Source: Devosia algicola
Lineage (GTDB): Bacteria; Pseudomonadota; Alphaproteobacteria; Rhizobiales; Devosiaceae
Direction: 5' to 3'
Assembly (NCBI RefSeq): GCF_028816455.1
Contig: NZ_CP118246.1
Location: 1-64,000 of the forward strand
Length of the DNA stretch: 64,000 nucleotides
A program made the position numbers and the translations under genes. The notes beneath the pieces were generated by a model that did no database searches, was not told the origin of the DNA, and saw only the letters and a program-made list of their open reading frames with translations. Every line of letters starts with the position of its first letter. Position 1 is the first letter of the stretch. Below are positions 39,046 through 48,228 of the stretch, one piece after another.

Positions 39046-39759
39046 TCATCGCATCGGCCCGACAAGCCGCGCATATTCCTGCTCCGGAATGCCATAGGCA
39101 TCAAGGGCAAAGTTTTCTAAAGCGGCGCGGTCACGAATGGTCAACATTCCTCGTTCAGAATAGACTAGATGATTACCCTCAAGCACATGTAGGGCGGTCG
39201 TAACACTCGGCCGTCTCACGGCCAGCATGATGGAAATATACTCGTGTGTGAGCGCTACTTCCCCATTCTCGGTGCGGTCATGACACATCAAAATCCACCG
39301 CGCCAATCGTTCCTCGATATGATGAACCGAATTCGAGAGCGCCGTGCAGGCTGTCTGTATTGCGAGTGTTTGCACGAAGCGCACAAACAATCTGCGAGCA
39401 TCTGGCCTTGTGGTCAGAAATTGAACCAGCGCGCCCGCCTCGATACGATAGCCCTGGCCTTCGATCTGTATCAGGATGACATGAGGGGAGGTGTCGCACT
39501 CCATGACAGCAGCGGTTGGGATAATCCCATCTCGTCCCACTAGCCCGACCTCTGCACGTTGCCCCTCAGCCGAGACAGCCACTATAGAGCCGATGCCTGA
39601 CTCCATGAAATAATAATACCCAATTGCCTGGTTCGGCTCGGATATACCGAGCCCCTTAGGTAACTCGACGTGTTCTAATAGTGGGGTAATGACCGCTAAG
39701 TCATCATCTGACAAATAACGTAGCAGGCGATTTCGAAAATCGGCTTGGTGCAGAGACAA
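39046..39759 (-). CDS. Crp/Fnr-family transcriptional regulator
   Basis: 237 residues: an N-terminal cyclic-nucleotide-binding-like beta barrel (GISEPNQAIGYYYFMESGIGSIVAV) and a C-terminal winged helix (LTHEYISIMLAVRRPSVTTALHVLEG). No cysteine cluster of the FNR type is seen, so an Fe-S sensor is unlikely. It is divergent, by about 209 bp, from the receiver-domain protein and belongs to a clade common as multiple paralogues in rhizobia. Confidence 0.9.
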   Translation of the reverse strand: MSLHQADFRNRLLRYLSDDDLAVITPLLEHVELPKGLGISEPNQAIGYYYFMESGIGSIVAVSAEGQRAEVGLVGRDGIIPTAAVMECDTSPHVILIQIEGQGYRIEAGALVQFLTTRPDARRLFVRFVQTLAIQTACTALSNSVHHIEERLARWILMCHDRTENGEVALTHEYISIMLAVRRPSVTTALHVLEGNHLVYSERGMLTIRDRAALENFALDAYGIPEQEYARLVGPMR

Positions 39760-39968
39760 GATGCTCTCCCCCGTTGGGGCAAGAGCAAACGCATTGTCTC
39801 TCAGCCGTCCGCGCCCGTAAACGTGCGAACGATGAATGCTTGTGCGCCCCTAACCGGCCCCCGGCAATGTCATCTATCGTACTAAGCCAGCACGATCAGA
39901 TCTATCAAGCTACAACAAGTTCATGCCGCGTGAATATTTGGAGGTGCGGTTGGTAGACGGAGCCTATC

Positions 39969-40343
39969 ATGGAAACCATCGGTAAAGGTCTGATCATCGT
40001 CGAGGATGAGCCGCTTATCTCGCTCATGATCGAAGATATTGCGCACGATTTGGGTTGGCTGGTTGTTGGCAGTGTCCACACCGAAGAAGATGCATTCCGA
40101 CTTTTGGGACAATGCCAGCCCCGCGTTGCACTACTCGATATTAATCTCGGTCTCACCACCAGCCTAGCCGTGGCGTCCAGTTGCCAAGATCGTGGCATAC
40201 CAGTCATTTTCATCACAGGATACACTGCCCGAGACGTTCCAAGTCAATGCGGGGGTGCCCCTATTCTGGCAAAACCTTTTTCACCATGCGATCTGGAACG
40301 GTCACTGAAGCGAATATTGACGCCGGAAAATTCTGCCGCGTAA
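39969..40343 (+). CDS. Single-domain response regulator
   Basis: 124 residues comprising a receiver domain only: acidic pocket VEDEP near residue 11, phospho-acceptor Asp in VALLDINLG, Thr in VIFITGY, and Lys in ILAKPFSP. No output domain. It may act through protein contacts with a kinase or the linked zinc-ribbon protein 27 bp downstream. Confidence 0.88.
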   Translation: METIGKGLIIVEDEPLISLMIEDIAHDLGWLVVGSVHTEEDAFRLLGQCQPRVALLDINLGLTTSLAVASSCQDRGIPVIFITGYTARDVPSQCGGAPILAKPFSPCDLERSLKRILTPENSAA

Positions 40344-40370
40344 ATAAACCAGTTCGACGAGGAGTTAGCG

Positions 40371-40553
40371 ATGCAGGAAATACCTCACATCGAATTAGCC
40401 TGCCCATCCTGTGGCACGAAAAACACGCTCGTATACGATGCGAGTGGCGAGCATGAGAAAATGAACTGCTCGAAGTGCGGCGCGGAATTAGGGCGGCTGG
40501 TTGATTTGCACCAGACCAGGGACATCGTTCGCTCAGTAAAACGAGAGATTTAG
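40371..40553 (+). CDS. Small zinc-ribbon protein
   Basis: 60 residues. Two CxxC pairs (CPSCGTKN and CSKCGAELG) about 20 residues apart make a probable zinc ribbon. No family recognised. An AGGAG lies upstream of the ATG, and it probably shares a transcript with the receiver protein. Confidence 0.72.
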   Translation: MQEIPHIELACPSCGTKNTLVYDASGEHEKMNCSKCGAELGRLVDLHQTRDIVRSVKREI

Positions 40554-40621
40554 CGTACGTCCACTCACGCTCCATCCTCGCGGTGACGCGATCTGCCTGC
40601 ATCTTGGTACGTGTACAAATC

Positions 40622-40870
40622 CTACTTCGCCACAAGCTTATTGGCCGAGATAAATATCGTGTTGGCGGCGCCGGGGACGATCGAGAAGGCGCAAGCCCGC
40701 CTGGGCGCTTTCTCATCAGCGGGAATGTGCAGCATGAGGGCGCCATCGTCACGCGCCGAGGCGGTGATCAGAAACGATATCCCATTGGGCAACGTCACCT
40801 TCGCCTCAGCATAGCTTGTTTCGCTGTTCTACCCGTTGTGCCGCGTACGAATATGGGCGCCTGCGCTCAT
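40622..40870 (-). pseudogene. Small gene interrupted by an in-frame amber codon
   Basis: From an ATG at 40868-40870 (AGGAC upstream) the frame reads MSAGAHIRTRHNG, then TAG, then continues for 68 protein-like residues (NSETSYAEAKVTLPNGIS..., ending IFISANKLVAK) to a stop at 40622-40624. The total is 82 codons plus stop. A CAG to TAG change would explain it. The 3' part recurs at 38955. Family not recognised. It could be a pseudogene, a sequence error or a read-through gene. Confidence 0.55.
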
Positions 40871-40904
40871 CGGTTGTCCTTTCGCTCAGATATGTGTGCG
40901 GCGT

Positions 40905-41771
40905 TTACTGCCCGCCAACCTCATTGCGCCAGCTGAATTGGGGCGAGTAGCCGAGCAGGCGTTTGGCCTTTTCAATGGAAAGCAGGGTTCCGTTGGTGGT
41001 GATGTTGCCTTTTTGAGGAACGTCGGGAAAGACTTCGGCCAGAAGCGAGGTGTTGGAGCGGCTCATGACGCCATCGGCATTGGCGATGATGAAGGCTTCA
41101 AAGCCGGTAAATTCAGCCTGAATGGCGCGACGGACCGCCTGGGCACCATCGCGGGCATCAATATAGGCCCACAGGTTCCATTTGCGCTGTCGTGCGTCGC
41201 CATCAAAGCCGGGGAAGGCCTTATAGTCCTCGGGGTTCATCACATTGGAAAAGCGCAGGCCGACCATGCGCAAGTCCGGGTCCCAGCGGCAATACTGGGC
41301 TGCCATGGTTTCATCGAGCAATTTGCCCAGCGAATAGGCCGATTCAGGGCGCGGGAAATAGTCCTCGTCGACCGGGGCATAGGGCGGCGGATTGTCAAAG
41401 GGCAGGCCGAGTACGGTTTCGCTCGAGGCAAACACCACATTCTTGATGCCCGAGAGACGGCACGCTTCAAACACATTATAGGATGAGGGCACATTATTGG
41501 CGAAGGTCGCCGCGTTGGGCACCAGCCCCGGCGCCGGAATGGCCGCCAGATGTACCACCGCTTCAAACGGGCCCGAGCGTTCGTCGATGCCGCCGCTGAT
41601 CGCGGTATAGACCTGGCCGAAATCGGTGAGGTCGACCTTGACGGTCTGGCAGATTTTTTCGGCTGGAATGTGCTGATCCAGGTTGAGCACGTCATAGCCG
41701 TGGGCCACCAGGTCCCTCAAAACGGCGCGCCCCAATTTGCCACTACCGCCCGTTACCAAAACTTTTGCCAT
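40905..41771 (-). CDS. NAD-dependent epimerase/dehydratase-family oxidoreductase
   Basis: Extended short-chain dehydrogenase of 288 residues. Rossmann motif VTGGSGKLGRAVLRDL is at residues 5-20; the catalytic YxxxK is YSLGK, preceded by a Ser-rich ASSETVLG. Resembles uronate dehydrogenase or UDP-sugar epimerase relatives; the substrate cannot be told. The start at 41771 (MAKVLVTGG) is chosen; 29 further upstream codons lack similarity. Confidence 0.86.
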   Translation of the reverse strand: MAKVLVTGGSGKLGRAVLRDLVAHGYDVLNLDQHIPAEKICQTVKVDLTDFGQVYTAISGGIDERSGPFEAVVHLAAIPAPGLVPNAATFANNVPSSYNVFEACRLSGIKNVVFASSETVLGLPFDNPPPYAPVDEDYFPRPESAYSLGKLLDETMAAQYCRWDPDLRMVGLRFSNVMNPEDYKAFPGFDGDARQRKWNLWAYIDARDGAQAVRRAIQAEFTGFEAFIIANADGVMSRSNTSLLAEVFPDVPQKGNITTNGTLLSIEKAKRLLGYSPQFSWRNEVGGQ

Positions 41772-41996
41772 ACTGGCCTCCACAAAAATATCTGCACCGC
41801 TACCAGTGCCTTGGCGCCGAAAGTCGCACGGAATACGCGGCGCTGCCAAGTCGATCACAAAACTAAACAGATGATGAACGTGAGGCTCACGACCGGTTCA
41901 AGCCGGTGAGTGTCTTATGGCCATCAAGCAAGGCAAATAACGCCACGCCACCGGCCACGGAGCCGGTTTAACCAAACCAGATTGAGGAGACGAAAA

Positions 41997-42437
41997 ATGA
42001 AAAAATCCAGCTTGATGATTACCATCGCCACCCTGGCCATGGCCCTGACAACGATACCCAGTTCGGCCCAGTTCGCCCGGCTCGCTGTGCCCGGCAAGCC
42101 CAACTATCCGCAGGCCTCGCCAGATTCGCCGCACTCCTGTGCCGATGAAATGGGCCATATGCGCCGCGTTTATCAGGCAGACATTGCCGACATCGAAAGC
42201 TGGCAGCAAGTCGTTCTGATCCCGGTTTGCGATGATCAGACCATGGTCAGCCGCACCAGCTACGGCTCCTTGTTTGTCGAGGGTAATGTTGGCCGCCTGC
42301 GCATGCCGATTGCCCGCAATTCGACACTGATGTCGGCATTGCGCGCCATGGATTATGACCAGTTTGATGTCGTCTCGCTGGGCTTCGGCGCCAATGACAG
42401 CATCCTGCTTTATGTGCATCAGCGGGACATGCGCTGA
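41997..42437 (+). CDS. Exported protein of unknown function
   Basis: 146 residues with a signal peptide (MKKSSLMITIATLAMALT, cleavage after SSA). Two cysteines in the mature part (SCADEM and PVCDDQ) could form a disulphide. A good ribosome site (GAGGAGA) precedes the ATG at 41997. Not recognised as a family member. Confidence 0.7.
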   Translation: MKKSSLMITIATLAMALTTIPSSAQFARLAVPGKPNYPQASPDSPHSCADEMGHMRRVYQADIADIESWQQVVLIPVCDDQTMVSRTSYGSLFVEGNVGRLRMPIARNSTLMSALRAMDYDQFDVVSLGFGANDSILLYVHQRDMR

Positions 42438-42556
42438 TTTCGCCGGGAGCTTGCGGTTTGCATGAACGCTTTCTGAACACGCATTTCAGTCCGGGTTCAA
42501 ACGGCAAACCGTAAGCTCTCATCATCAAGTCAAACGCATCGGTTGAGGGACAGCAA

Positions 42557-42895
42557 ATGAACAAGAACCATGAAAAATTACTGGTCGCCACGCTCTGCGG
42601 CCTGATCATCACCGGCGCTGCCGCCTTTGCCGTGCAGCCTACCATGGCCGCCGGATATGGCGTTGACCATCTGGCCCGCGTCACCGGCGTTGCCCATTGG
42701 GACCAACTCAATGTGCGCAAATGGCCCGCCGCTTATTCCCGCAAGGTCGGGGCGCTGGCCCCTTATGCCCACGTCTGGATCGAGCGCTGTATCGAAGTTG
42801 AAAACAGCACCGACTGGTGCCTTGTCGAACGCAACAATACCAGGGGATGGGTCAATGGCCGCTATTTGCGCCTGGCCGACGATCACGACCTCTAG
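42557..42895 (+). CDS. Exported bacterial SH3-domain protein
   Basis: 112 residues. Signal peptide MNKNHEKLLVATLCGLI with cleavage near AAG. The SH3b-like core is LNVRKWPAAYSRKVGAL, then WCLVERNNTRGWVNGRYL. Such domains bind cell-wall peptides. Two cysteines flank the loop. It stands between an exported protein and the asparaginase. Confidence 0.82.
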   Translation: MNKNHEKLLVATLCGLIITGAAAFAVQPTMAAGYGVDHLARVTGVAHWDQLNVRKWPAAYSRKVGALAPYAHVWIERCIEVENSTDWCLVERNNTRGWVNGRYLRLADDHDL

Positions 42896-42985
42896 TCCAA
42901 ACAGTTTCGCCGTGCCTCCCTCCCATGCATGTTGACTTTTCCGGTCTGGTGTTGTTCGCAGAACAGCCCGGACCGGAGTTTTATT

Positions 42986-43987
42986 ATGGACGCCAACCCT
43001 ATTCTCGCCGAAACCCTGCGCGGCAACTGGGTGGAGAATCGCCATCGCGGCGCCTTTGCCATCCTCGATGCCGATGGAGGGATCATCGCGGCGGTCGGTG
43101 ACATCGAGCGGTCGATCTTTCCGCGTTCGGCGATCAAGTCGATGCAGGCGCTGCCAATCATTACCCGGCACGCCGACGACAAATTCCACCATAGCGCCAA
43201 GGAACTTGCGCTGGCCTGCGCCTCCCACCATGGCGAAGTGATTCATACCAAAACTGTTGACGCGTTTCTTGAACGCATGGGCTTAACCCCGGACGTGCTC
43301 GAATGCGGCACGCACATGCCGACCAATCCAGCGGCGCGTGCTGCCTTGCGCGCTGCCGGGGAAAAGCCGAGCGCCTTGCACAATAATTGTTCGGGCAAAC
43401 ATTCGGGTATGTTGTCGGTGGCGCTGGCCATGGGGGTGTCGCCCACCGGCTATGTCGGGCGCGAACACGCCGTGCAGGTAGCGGTGCGCGACGCGGTCGA
43501 GACAGTGATCGGGGAGTCGCTGTCCGAGGGAAAGTGCGGCACCGATGGGTGTTCTATCCCCACTTTTGCCGCCCCGATCCGCGCTTTTGCCTTTGGCTTT
43601 GCGCGCATGGCGACGGGCAGGGGCTTGCCCGAAAATTACGCCAGTGCCGCCCAACGCCTGTTTGACGCGGCGACCAGCCATCCGCATCTGGTGGCGGGCA
43701 CCGGCCATGCCGATACGCTGATCATGGAGGCCTTTGGCGGGCGGGTGATGCAAAAGGTCGGGGCCGACGGCGTGCAATGTGGCGCCATCCGCGACAAGGG
43801 CTGGGGCTATGCGCTCAAATGCGATGATGGCAATATTCCGGCCTCGCAAGCCATGCTGGCGGCCATGCTGATGCACTATGCCGAGCCGGACGCCAACCAG
43901 AGGGCGGTGCTGGAAAATCTTGCGCGCCAGCCGGTCCGCAGCGTGCGCGGCGACGAGGTTGGCCTGTTGCGTGCCGCAAAAGTCTAG
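42986..43987 (+). CDS. ReAV-type L-asparaginase
   Basis: 333 residues of the asparaginase II family typified by Rhizobium etli ReAV (class 3). With the start at 42986 the key residues fall at the ReAV numbers: the SxxK pair Ser48 and Lys51 (PRSAIK), and the zinc-site residues Cys135, Lys138 (NNCSGKHS) and Cys189 (GTDGCSIP). It hydrolyses asparagine to aspartate and ammonia in the cytoplasm. The upstream extension from 42929 is rejected on this alignment. Confidence 0.9.
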   Translation: MDANPILAETLRGNWVENRHRGAFAILDADGGIIAAVGDIERSIFPRSAIKSMQALPIITRHADDKFHHSAKELALACASHHGEVIHTKTVDAFLERMGLTPDVLECGTHMPTNPAARAALRAAGEKPSALHNNCSGKHSGMLSVALAMGVSPTGYVGREHAVQVAVRDAVETVIGESLSEGKCGTDGCSIPTFAAPIRAFAFGFARMATGRGLPENYASAAQRLFDAATSHPHLVAGTGHADTLIMEAFGGRVMQKVGADGVQCGAIRDKGWGYALKCDDGNIPASQAMLAAMLMHYAEPDANQRAVLENLARQPVRSVRGDEVGLLRAAKV

Positions 43988-45312
43988 CTGTTGGCGTTCA
44001 GCGTCACATTGGGAAATTTGGCGATGTCGGCACCAAGATCGGTCGACACCACCTCCTGCCAGCGCAGGCCGACGAGTTTGGCCTTGCGCGCGGCAATGAG
44101 ATTGCCCGCGATATGCACCGAGCCACTTTCCTCAACGACGCTGACGCCAATGCCATAATCGGCTTCGCTGACCACATTGGAGGCGATCAGCACATTATCG
44201 AGAAAGCTGCCATAGCCCGCCATGATGGCAATGCCGGGCACATTGCTGACGCTGTTACCCGATATCGCGGTATCGGCTTCGGCGTAAATGCCGATGGGGA
44301 TGGTGTCCGGATTGACCGCTGAATTTGGCGTGATGTTGCGCACAATATTGCCTGAACACACTGCCAGACGCCCGCCCTGATCGAGATTGGTGATCGAAAT
44401 GCCGGTGGCGGCATTATCGATGATGTTGTTGGCAATGACCGAACCCGAAAAGGCGAACTCTGAAAATATCGCGACTTCCCCGGCATTGAGGCACAGATTG
44501 CCTGAAACCTGACTATTGCGTGTCGAATTGAGACGGATGGCGGAAAAAGCGCAACCATCAATATGGTTGTCGGCGATGATGACCTCATCGGCCCTGTAAA
44601 TATTGATGCCATTGCCGTTCTGGCCATTGCCGCCATCGCGCCAGTCGATGGCCGCGATGCGATTACCGCGCACGATGCTGCCGTCTGGCCCCGCCTCGTC
44701 GCGCCATATGCGGATACCGGCATTGCCGCAGCGGGCAATGCGATTATTGGTGATCAGCAGACCGCGACTATTGGCCGAATGAATGGCGGCATCGGCGAGA
44801 TCGGCAAAATGGCAGTCTGAAATATTGAGCGCACTATCACGCGTTGCAATACCGCCGCCACCGCCGCTGAATTGGCAGCGCACCAGACTTATATTGTCAC
44901 TGGCGCTGATATCGAGCAGCGGTCCCTGACTGGTCGGGGCGTCTATATTGGCGGCAAATCCTAACCCGGTGATGGTGATGGCTTGGGCAGTCCCGATGCG
45001 GGCGACAGGCGCCGCACCACGAGCGCGCAAAATCGTGGCGTTGCCCGATCCTTCAAGCGCAAGGCGTGCCGGAAACGCCAGCGTTCCAACCGAAATGTCG
45101 CCGGGCGGCAGTATAAGGGTCTGGCCCGACGCGGCGGCATTATCGATTGCCTGCTGCACTGCTACCGTCTGATCGGTGCCATCCCCGGAAACAATTCCCA
45201 GGGACGCCCCATCAAGCAGCGATTGTGCACGACTGGCAGTGCACATGACCAGACTGGCAGCGCCGATGCTGGCCAAAAAGCGGCGCCGATTGGAGATGAG
45301 TGCGGTTTTCAT
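43984..45312 (-). CDS. TAT-exported right-handed beta-helix protein (TIGR03808-like)
   Basis: 442 residues. Twin-arginine signal NRRRFLASIGAASLV, cleavage after SRA. The body is built of parallel beta-helix turns (repeats such as NNRIARCGNAGIRI, DNHIDGCAFSAIRL and ANNIIDNAATGISI). TAT-translocated repeat proteins of this kind are typical of rhizobia; function unknown, polysaccharide binding or cleavage is possible. The start at 45312 places the signal at the very N-terminus. It overlaps the asparaginase end by 4 bp on the opposite strand. Confidence 0.85.
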   Translation of the reverse strand: MKTALISNRRRFLASIGAASLVMCTASRAQSLLDGASLGIVSGDGTDQTVAVQQAIDNAAASGQTLILPPGDISVGTLAFPARLALEGSGNATILRARGAAPVARIGTAQAITITGLGFAANIDAPTSQGPLLDISASDNISLVRCQFSGGGGGIATRDSALNISDCHFADLADAAIHSANSRGLLITNNRIARCGNAGIRIWRDEAGPDGSIVRGNRIAAIDWRDGGNGQNGNGINIYRADEVIIADNHIDGCAFSAIRLNSTRNSQVSGNLCLNAGEVAIFSEFAFSGSVIANNIIDNAATGISITNLDQGGRLAVCSGNIVRNITPNSAVNPDTIPIGIYAEADTAISGNSVSNVPGIAIMAGYGSFLDNVLIASNVVSEADYGIGVSVVEESGSVHIAGNLIAARKAKLVGLRWQEVVSTDLGADIAKFPNVTLNANS

Positions 45313-45442
45313 GAGGTGATTGTGCCGTTTTCCGCGCCTTGAGGCCACAACTGCTCACTGGATTGGTGAACGTTTCCCGCTACGCTTGTCCCGCAGCATT
45401 CCACCCGGCTATAAGGGCGAACCAAATGAGGATGGCCGACCT

Positions 45443-46950
45443 ATGCTGCTTGATGACAAGATCTACCTTGGTACCAGTACGCGCCCCGAATATCTGGCGC
45501 TCAAATATGGTAATCGCCACGGGTTGATCACCGGCGCCACCGGGACCGGCAAGACGGTTTCCCTGCAAATCATGGCGGAAGGTTTTTCGCGCGCCGGGGT
45601 GCCGGTATTTTGTGCCGACGTGAAGGGCGATCTGTCCGGCATTGCCGTTTCGGGCGAGGGCAAGGATTTTCTGCTCAAACGCGCCGCCGATATCGGGTTG
45701 GGCGACGAATATGACTTCAAGGCCTTTCCCACAATTTTCTGGGATCTTTTGGTCGGCAGGGCCACCCGGTGCGCACCACCGTGTCGGAAATGGGCGCGCT
45801 GTTGCTCTCCAGAATGCTTGATCTCAACGATACCCAGGAAGGCGTTTTGAACGTGGCGTTCAAGCTCGCCGACGACGAGGGTCTGTTGATACTCGATCTC
45901 AAGGATTTGCGCGCGCTGCTGGTTGATATTCAGGCCCGCGCCAAGGAAGTCTCGGTTCAATATGGCAATGTCTCGACGGCAAGCATCGGCGCCATCCAGC
46001 GTGCCCTGCTGGTGTTGGAACAGCAGGGTGGTGAGCATTTCTTTGGCGAGCGGGCCATGAACATTGCCGATCTCATGCGCAGCGCCAGCGATGGGCGCGG
46101 CTATATTTCGGTATTGGCCGCCGATGAATTGATGCGCGCGCCGCGTCTCTACGCAACATTTCTGCTGTGGCTATTGTCCGAACTGTTCGAGGAATTGCCC
46201 GAGGTGGGCAATCCTGACAAGCCGAAACTTGTGTTCTTTTTCGACGAAGCGCATCTGTTGTTTGATGATGCACCCAAAGCGCTGATCGACAAGGTCGAGC
46301 AGGTGGTCAGGCTGGTGCGCTCCAAGGGCGTTGGCGTTTATTTTGTTACGCAAAACCCCATGGATGTGCCCGAGCCGGTGCTGGCGCAATTGGGTAATCG
46401 CGTGCAGCACGCCCTGCGCGCCTATACCCCGCGCGAGCAAAAGGCCGTGCGGGTCGCGGCTGAAACCTTCCGGCCCAATCCCGCCTTTTCAACCGAGGAG
46501 GTCATAACCCAACTCGGCACCGGCGAGGCGCTGGTTTCGACGCTGGAGGACAAGGGTGTTCCCTCAATGGTCGGCCGCACCATGATTCGACCGCCCTCAT
46601 CCCGACTGGGGCCGATATTGCCCGAGGAACGGCGGGCGTTGATCGCCAATTCGCCGGTCGCCGGACTTTATGACACCGCCATTGATCGCCAGTCCGCCTT
46701 TGAAGTTCTGGCCGATCGCGCCCGGCAAAAACAGGATGCCGAGCAGCGCCAGCAGATCGAGGACGAGCGCGAAAAGCGCGAGCGTAACTATCAACAGGAT
46801 CACGAACCACGCCGCCGCACCACCCGGTCCCGGTCCAGCCGACAGACGCCAACCGAAGCCGCAATCAATTCGCTGGCGCGCACAGTGGCAAATCGTCTGG
46901 GCAATGCGCTGGTGCGCGGCATTCTAGGCAGCCTGAAACGGGGGCGCTGA
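45443..46950 (+). CDS. HerA-like ATPase, DUF853/YjgR family (frameshifted)
   Basis: About 500 residues. Walker [14 protein letters not shown] near residue 31, Walker [14 protein letters not shown], sensor region [15 protein letters not shown], and a basic C-terminal tail ([16 protein letters not shown]). The first frame ends at 45850; the family segment after TIFWDLFG continues as [21 protein letters not shown] in another frame, consistent with one T lost from the run at 45747-45750. Start at 45443 ([10 protein letters not shown]). Cellular role unknown. The next gene starts one base after the stop. Confidence 0.87.
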
Positions 46951-46951
46951 C

Positions 46952-47509
46952 ATGGCGGTTATTGCGCATCCGATGCTGGCGGTTTTTGCTTCGGACAAAG
47001 GCCCAGGCGACGCCGAACGCGCCAGCATCATGGGGCAGGCGGGCACCTATCTGGCGCGGCGCGGCGCAAAAATCCTCTGTCTTGCCGAGAACGGCATTCT
47101 GCCAGTACCGCTGATAACCGCAGCCCGCGCCGCCGGTGGCGCGGTGACCATCATTGCCGATGCGGGCATGGTATTGCCAAGGGCACTGGCCAGTATTCCG
47201 GTGGAAATCATTGCCGACCGCGACCAACGCTGGACGCGAGTCGGCGAACTGGCCGACGCCTTTGTCGGCCTGCCCGGCTCACTGGACAGCTCAACCGGGC
47301 TTTTTGGTTCCTGGACCTCGGCAAAGGCCGCGGGACATTATTGCCCGGTCGTGTTCCTCAACAAACACCGGGCGTTTGAGGTACTACGCGGCTATGCCGC
47401 CGATGTGCTGTCACCCGGCCTGAAAGGCCATGAACGGATCGTGCAGTTCACCGAATCAATTGAAGATCTGTGGAGCCGCGTCAGTCGCCTGCTCAACGAA
47501 TCCCATTGA
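46952..47509 (+). CDS. SLOG/LOG-like Rossmann protein
   Basis: 185 residues. An N-terminal Rossmann-like segment (LAVFASDKGPGDAERASIMGQAG) and FVGLPGSLDSSTGLFGSW, which resembles the PGGxGT motif region of LOG/TIGR00725 proteins but lacks the canonical glycines. Possible nucleotide binding. It is coupled to the HerA-like ATPase. Not a clear cytokinin-activating LOG enzyme. Confidence 0.62.
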   Translation: MAVIAHPMLAVFASDKGPGDAERASIMGQAGTYLARRGAKILCLAENGILPVPLITAARAAGGAVTIIADAGMVLPRALASIPVEIIADRDQRWTRVGELADAFVGLPGSLDSSTGLFGSWTSAKAAGHYCPVVFLNKHRAFEVLRGYAADVLSPGLKGHERIVQFTESIEDLWSRVSRLLNESH

Positions 47510-47527
47510 TCGACAACGGCAGGTTTT

Positions 47528-48074
47528 TTAGAGGCCGGGATGTTCGGGCGCGGCGCGACGATCAGGAAACAGAGGTACGACATTGTCCGTATAGCGGCGC
47601 ATGGGCTGGGTGGTGCGGTTCTGGAAACTGACGCGATCACGCCGGTCGGGACCGCGATAGCCGCTACCGCTGGCAATGGTTGAACGGGGCTTGCGCACAT
47701 GCGCCTGAACCCGCGTCAAGATATGGCGCGGTGACATCGGCTTGACGATGACTTCGTCAATGCCGGCGCGGATGGCGCGATGCCGTGTTGTCGTGGTGAT
47801 TGACCTTGTCAGTCCGATCGCAGAAAATGCGGCATTTTCAACGAGACTCGTCGCGGCGAAGATCATAAACCAGATCGCCGGCCGGGGCGCTTTCACTGTC
47901 AAAATCGCAGACCAGCACATCAACAGGGGCAACGCGCATATAGGCGCGCAGGCCGTGGACGCTGTCAAATTGCCGAACCCGCAACCGCGTATCGCCACCA
48001 ACCACCATCGCCAGAATGGACGACAGAGCGCTGTTGGCAGCGAAAATGGCAATGACCCGGACGGTCTGGTTCAA
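47528..48074 (-). CDS. CheY-like receiver protein with a basic tail (frameshifted)
   Basis: About 181 residues. The receiver-like fold is visible (VDVLVCDFDSESAPAGDLV, VIVKPMSPRHILTRVQAHV), and an Arg-rich tail (GYRGPDRRDRVSFQNR) follows. The start is TTG at 48074, with GGGAGAAG upstream. The first frame stops after RRDESR; the continuation VENAAFSAIGLTR is in another frame. Removing one base of AGACT at 47844-47848 (giving GAGCTC) restores it. Related alphaproteobacterial receivers with similar tails exist; partner kinase unknown. Confidence 0.7.
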
Positions 48075-48176
48075 CTGGTGCTTCTCCCAATGGTAAACAA
48101 ACCGTTACCATGAGTGGGCGCGCCGTTGAAGGGGGCAGTTTGGCCAATGACTAATTCTTAAGCGGTAGTGCACAAG

Positions 48177-48202
48177 AAAACGCCGGCCCAAATGAGCCGG
48201 CG
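48177..48202 (-). terminator. Rho-independent terminator of sodB
   Basis: CGCCGGC (48181-48187) pairs with GCCGGCG (48196-48202); on the minus strand a TTTT run follows (AAAA at 48177-48180). It lies 27 bp past the sodB stop. Confidence 0.85.
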
Positions 48203-48228
48203 AAATCACGCGGTTTATCGATGAAACC

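Noticed and set aside
38955..40661. The 40-bp repeat as an insertion-sequence end
   Set aside because: No transposase, inverted partner or target duplication is seen; the block reads as the 3' coding end of a small gene in both places.
40611..40814. A 67-codon plus-strand open frame
   Set aside because: It is antisense to the amber-interrupted gene and less protein-like than the minus-strand reading, whose C-terminus recurs at 38955.
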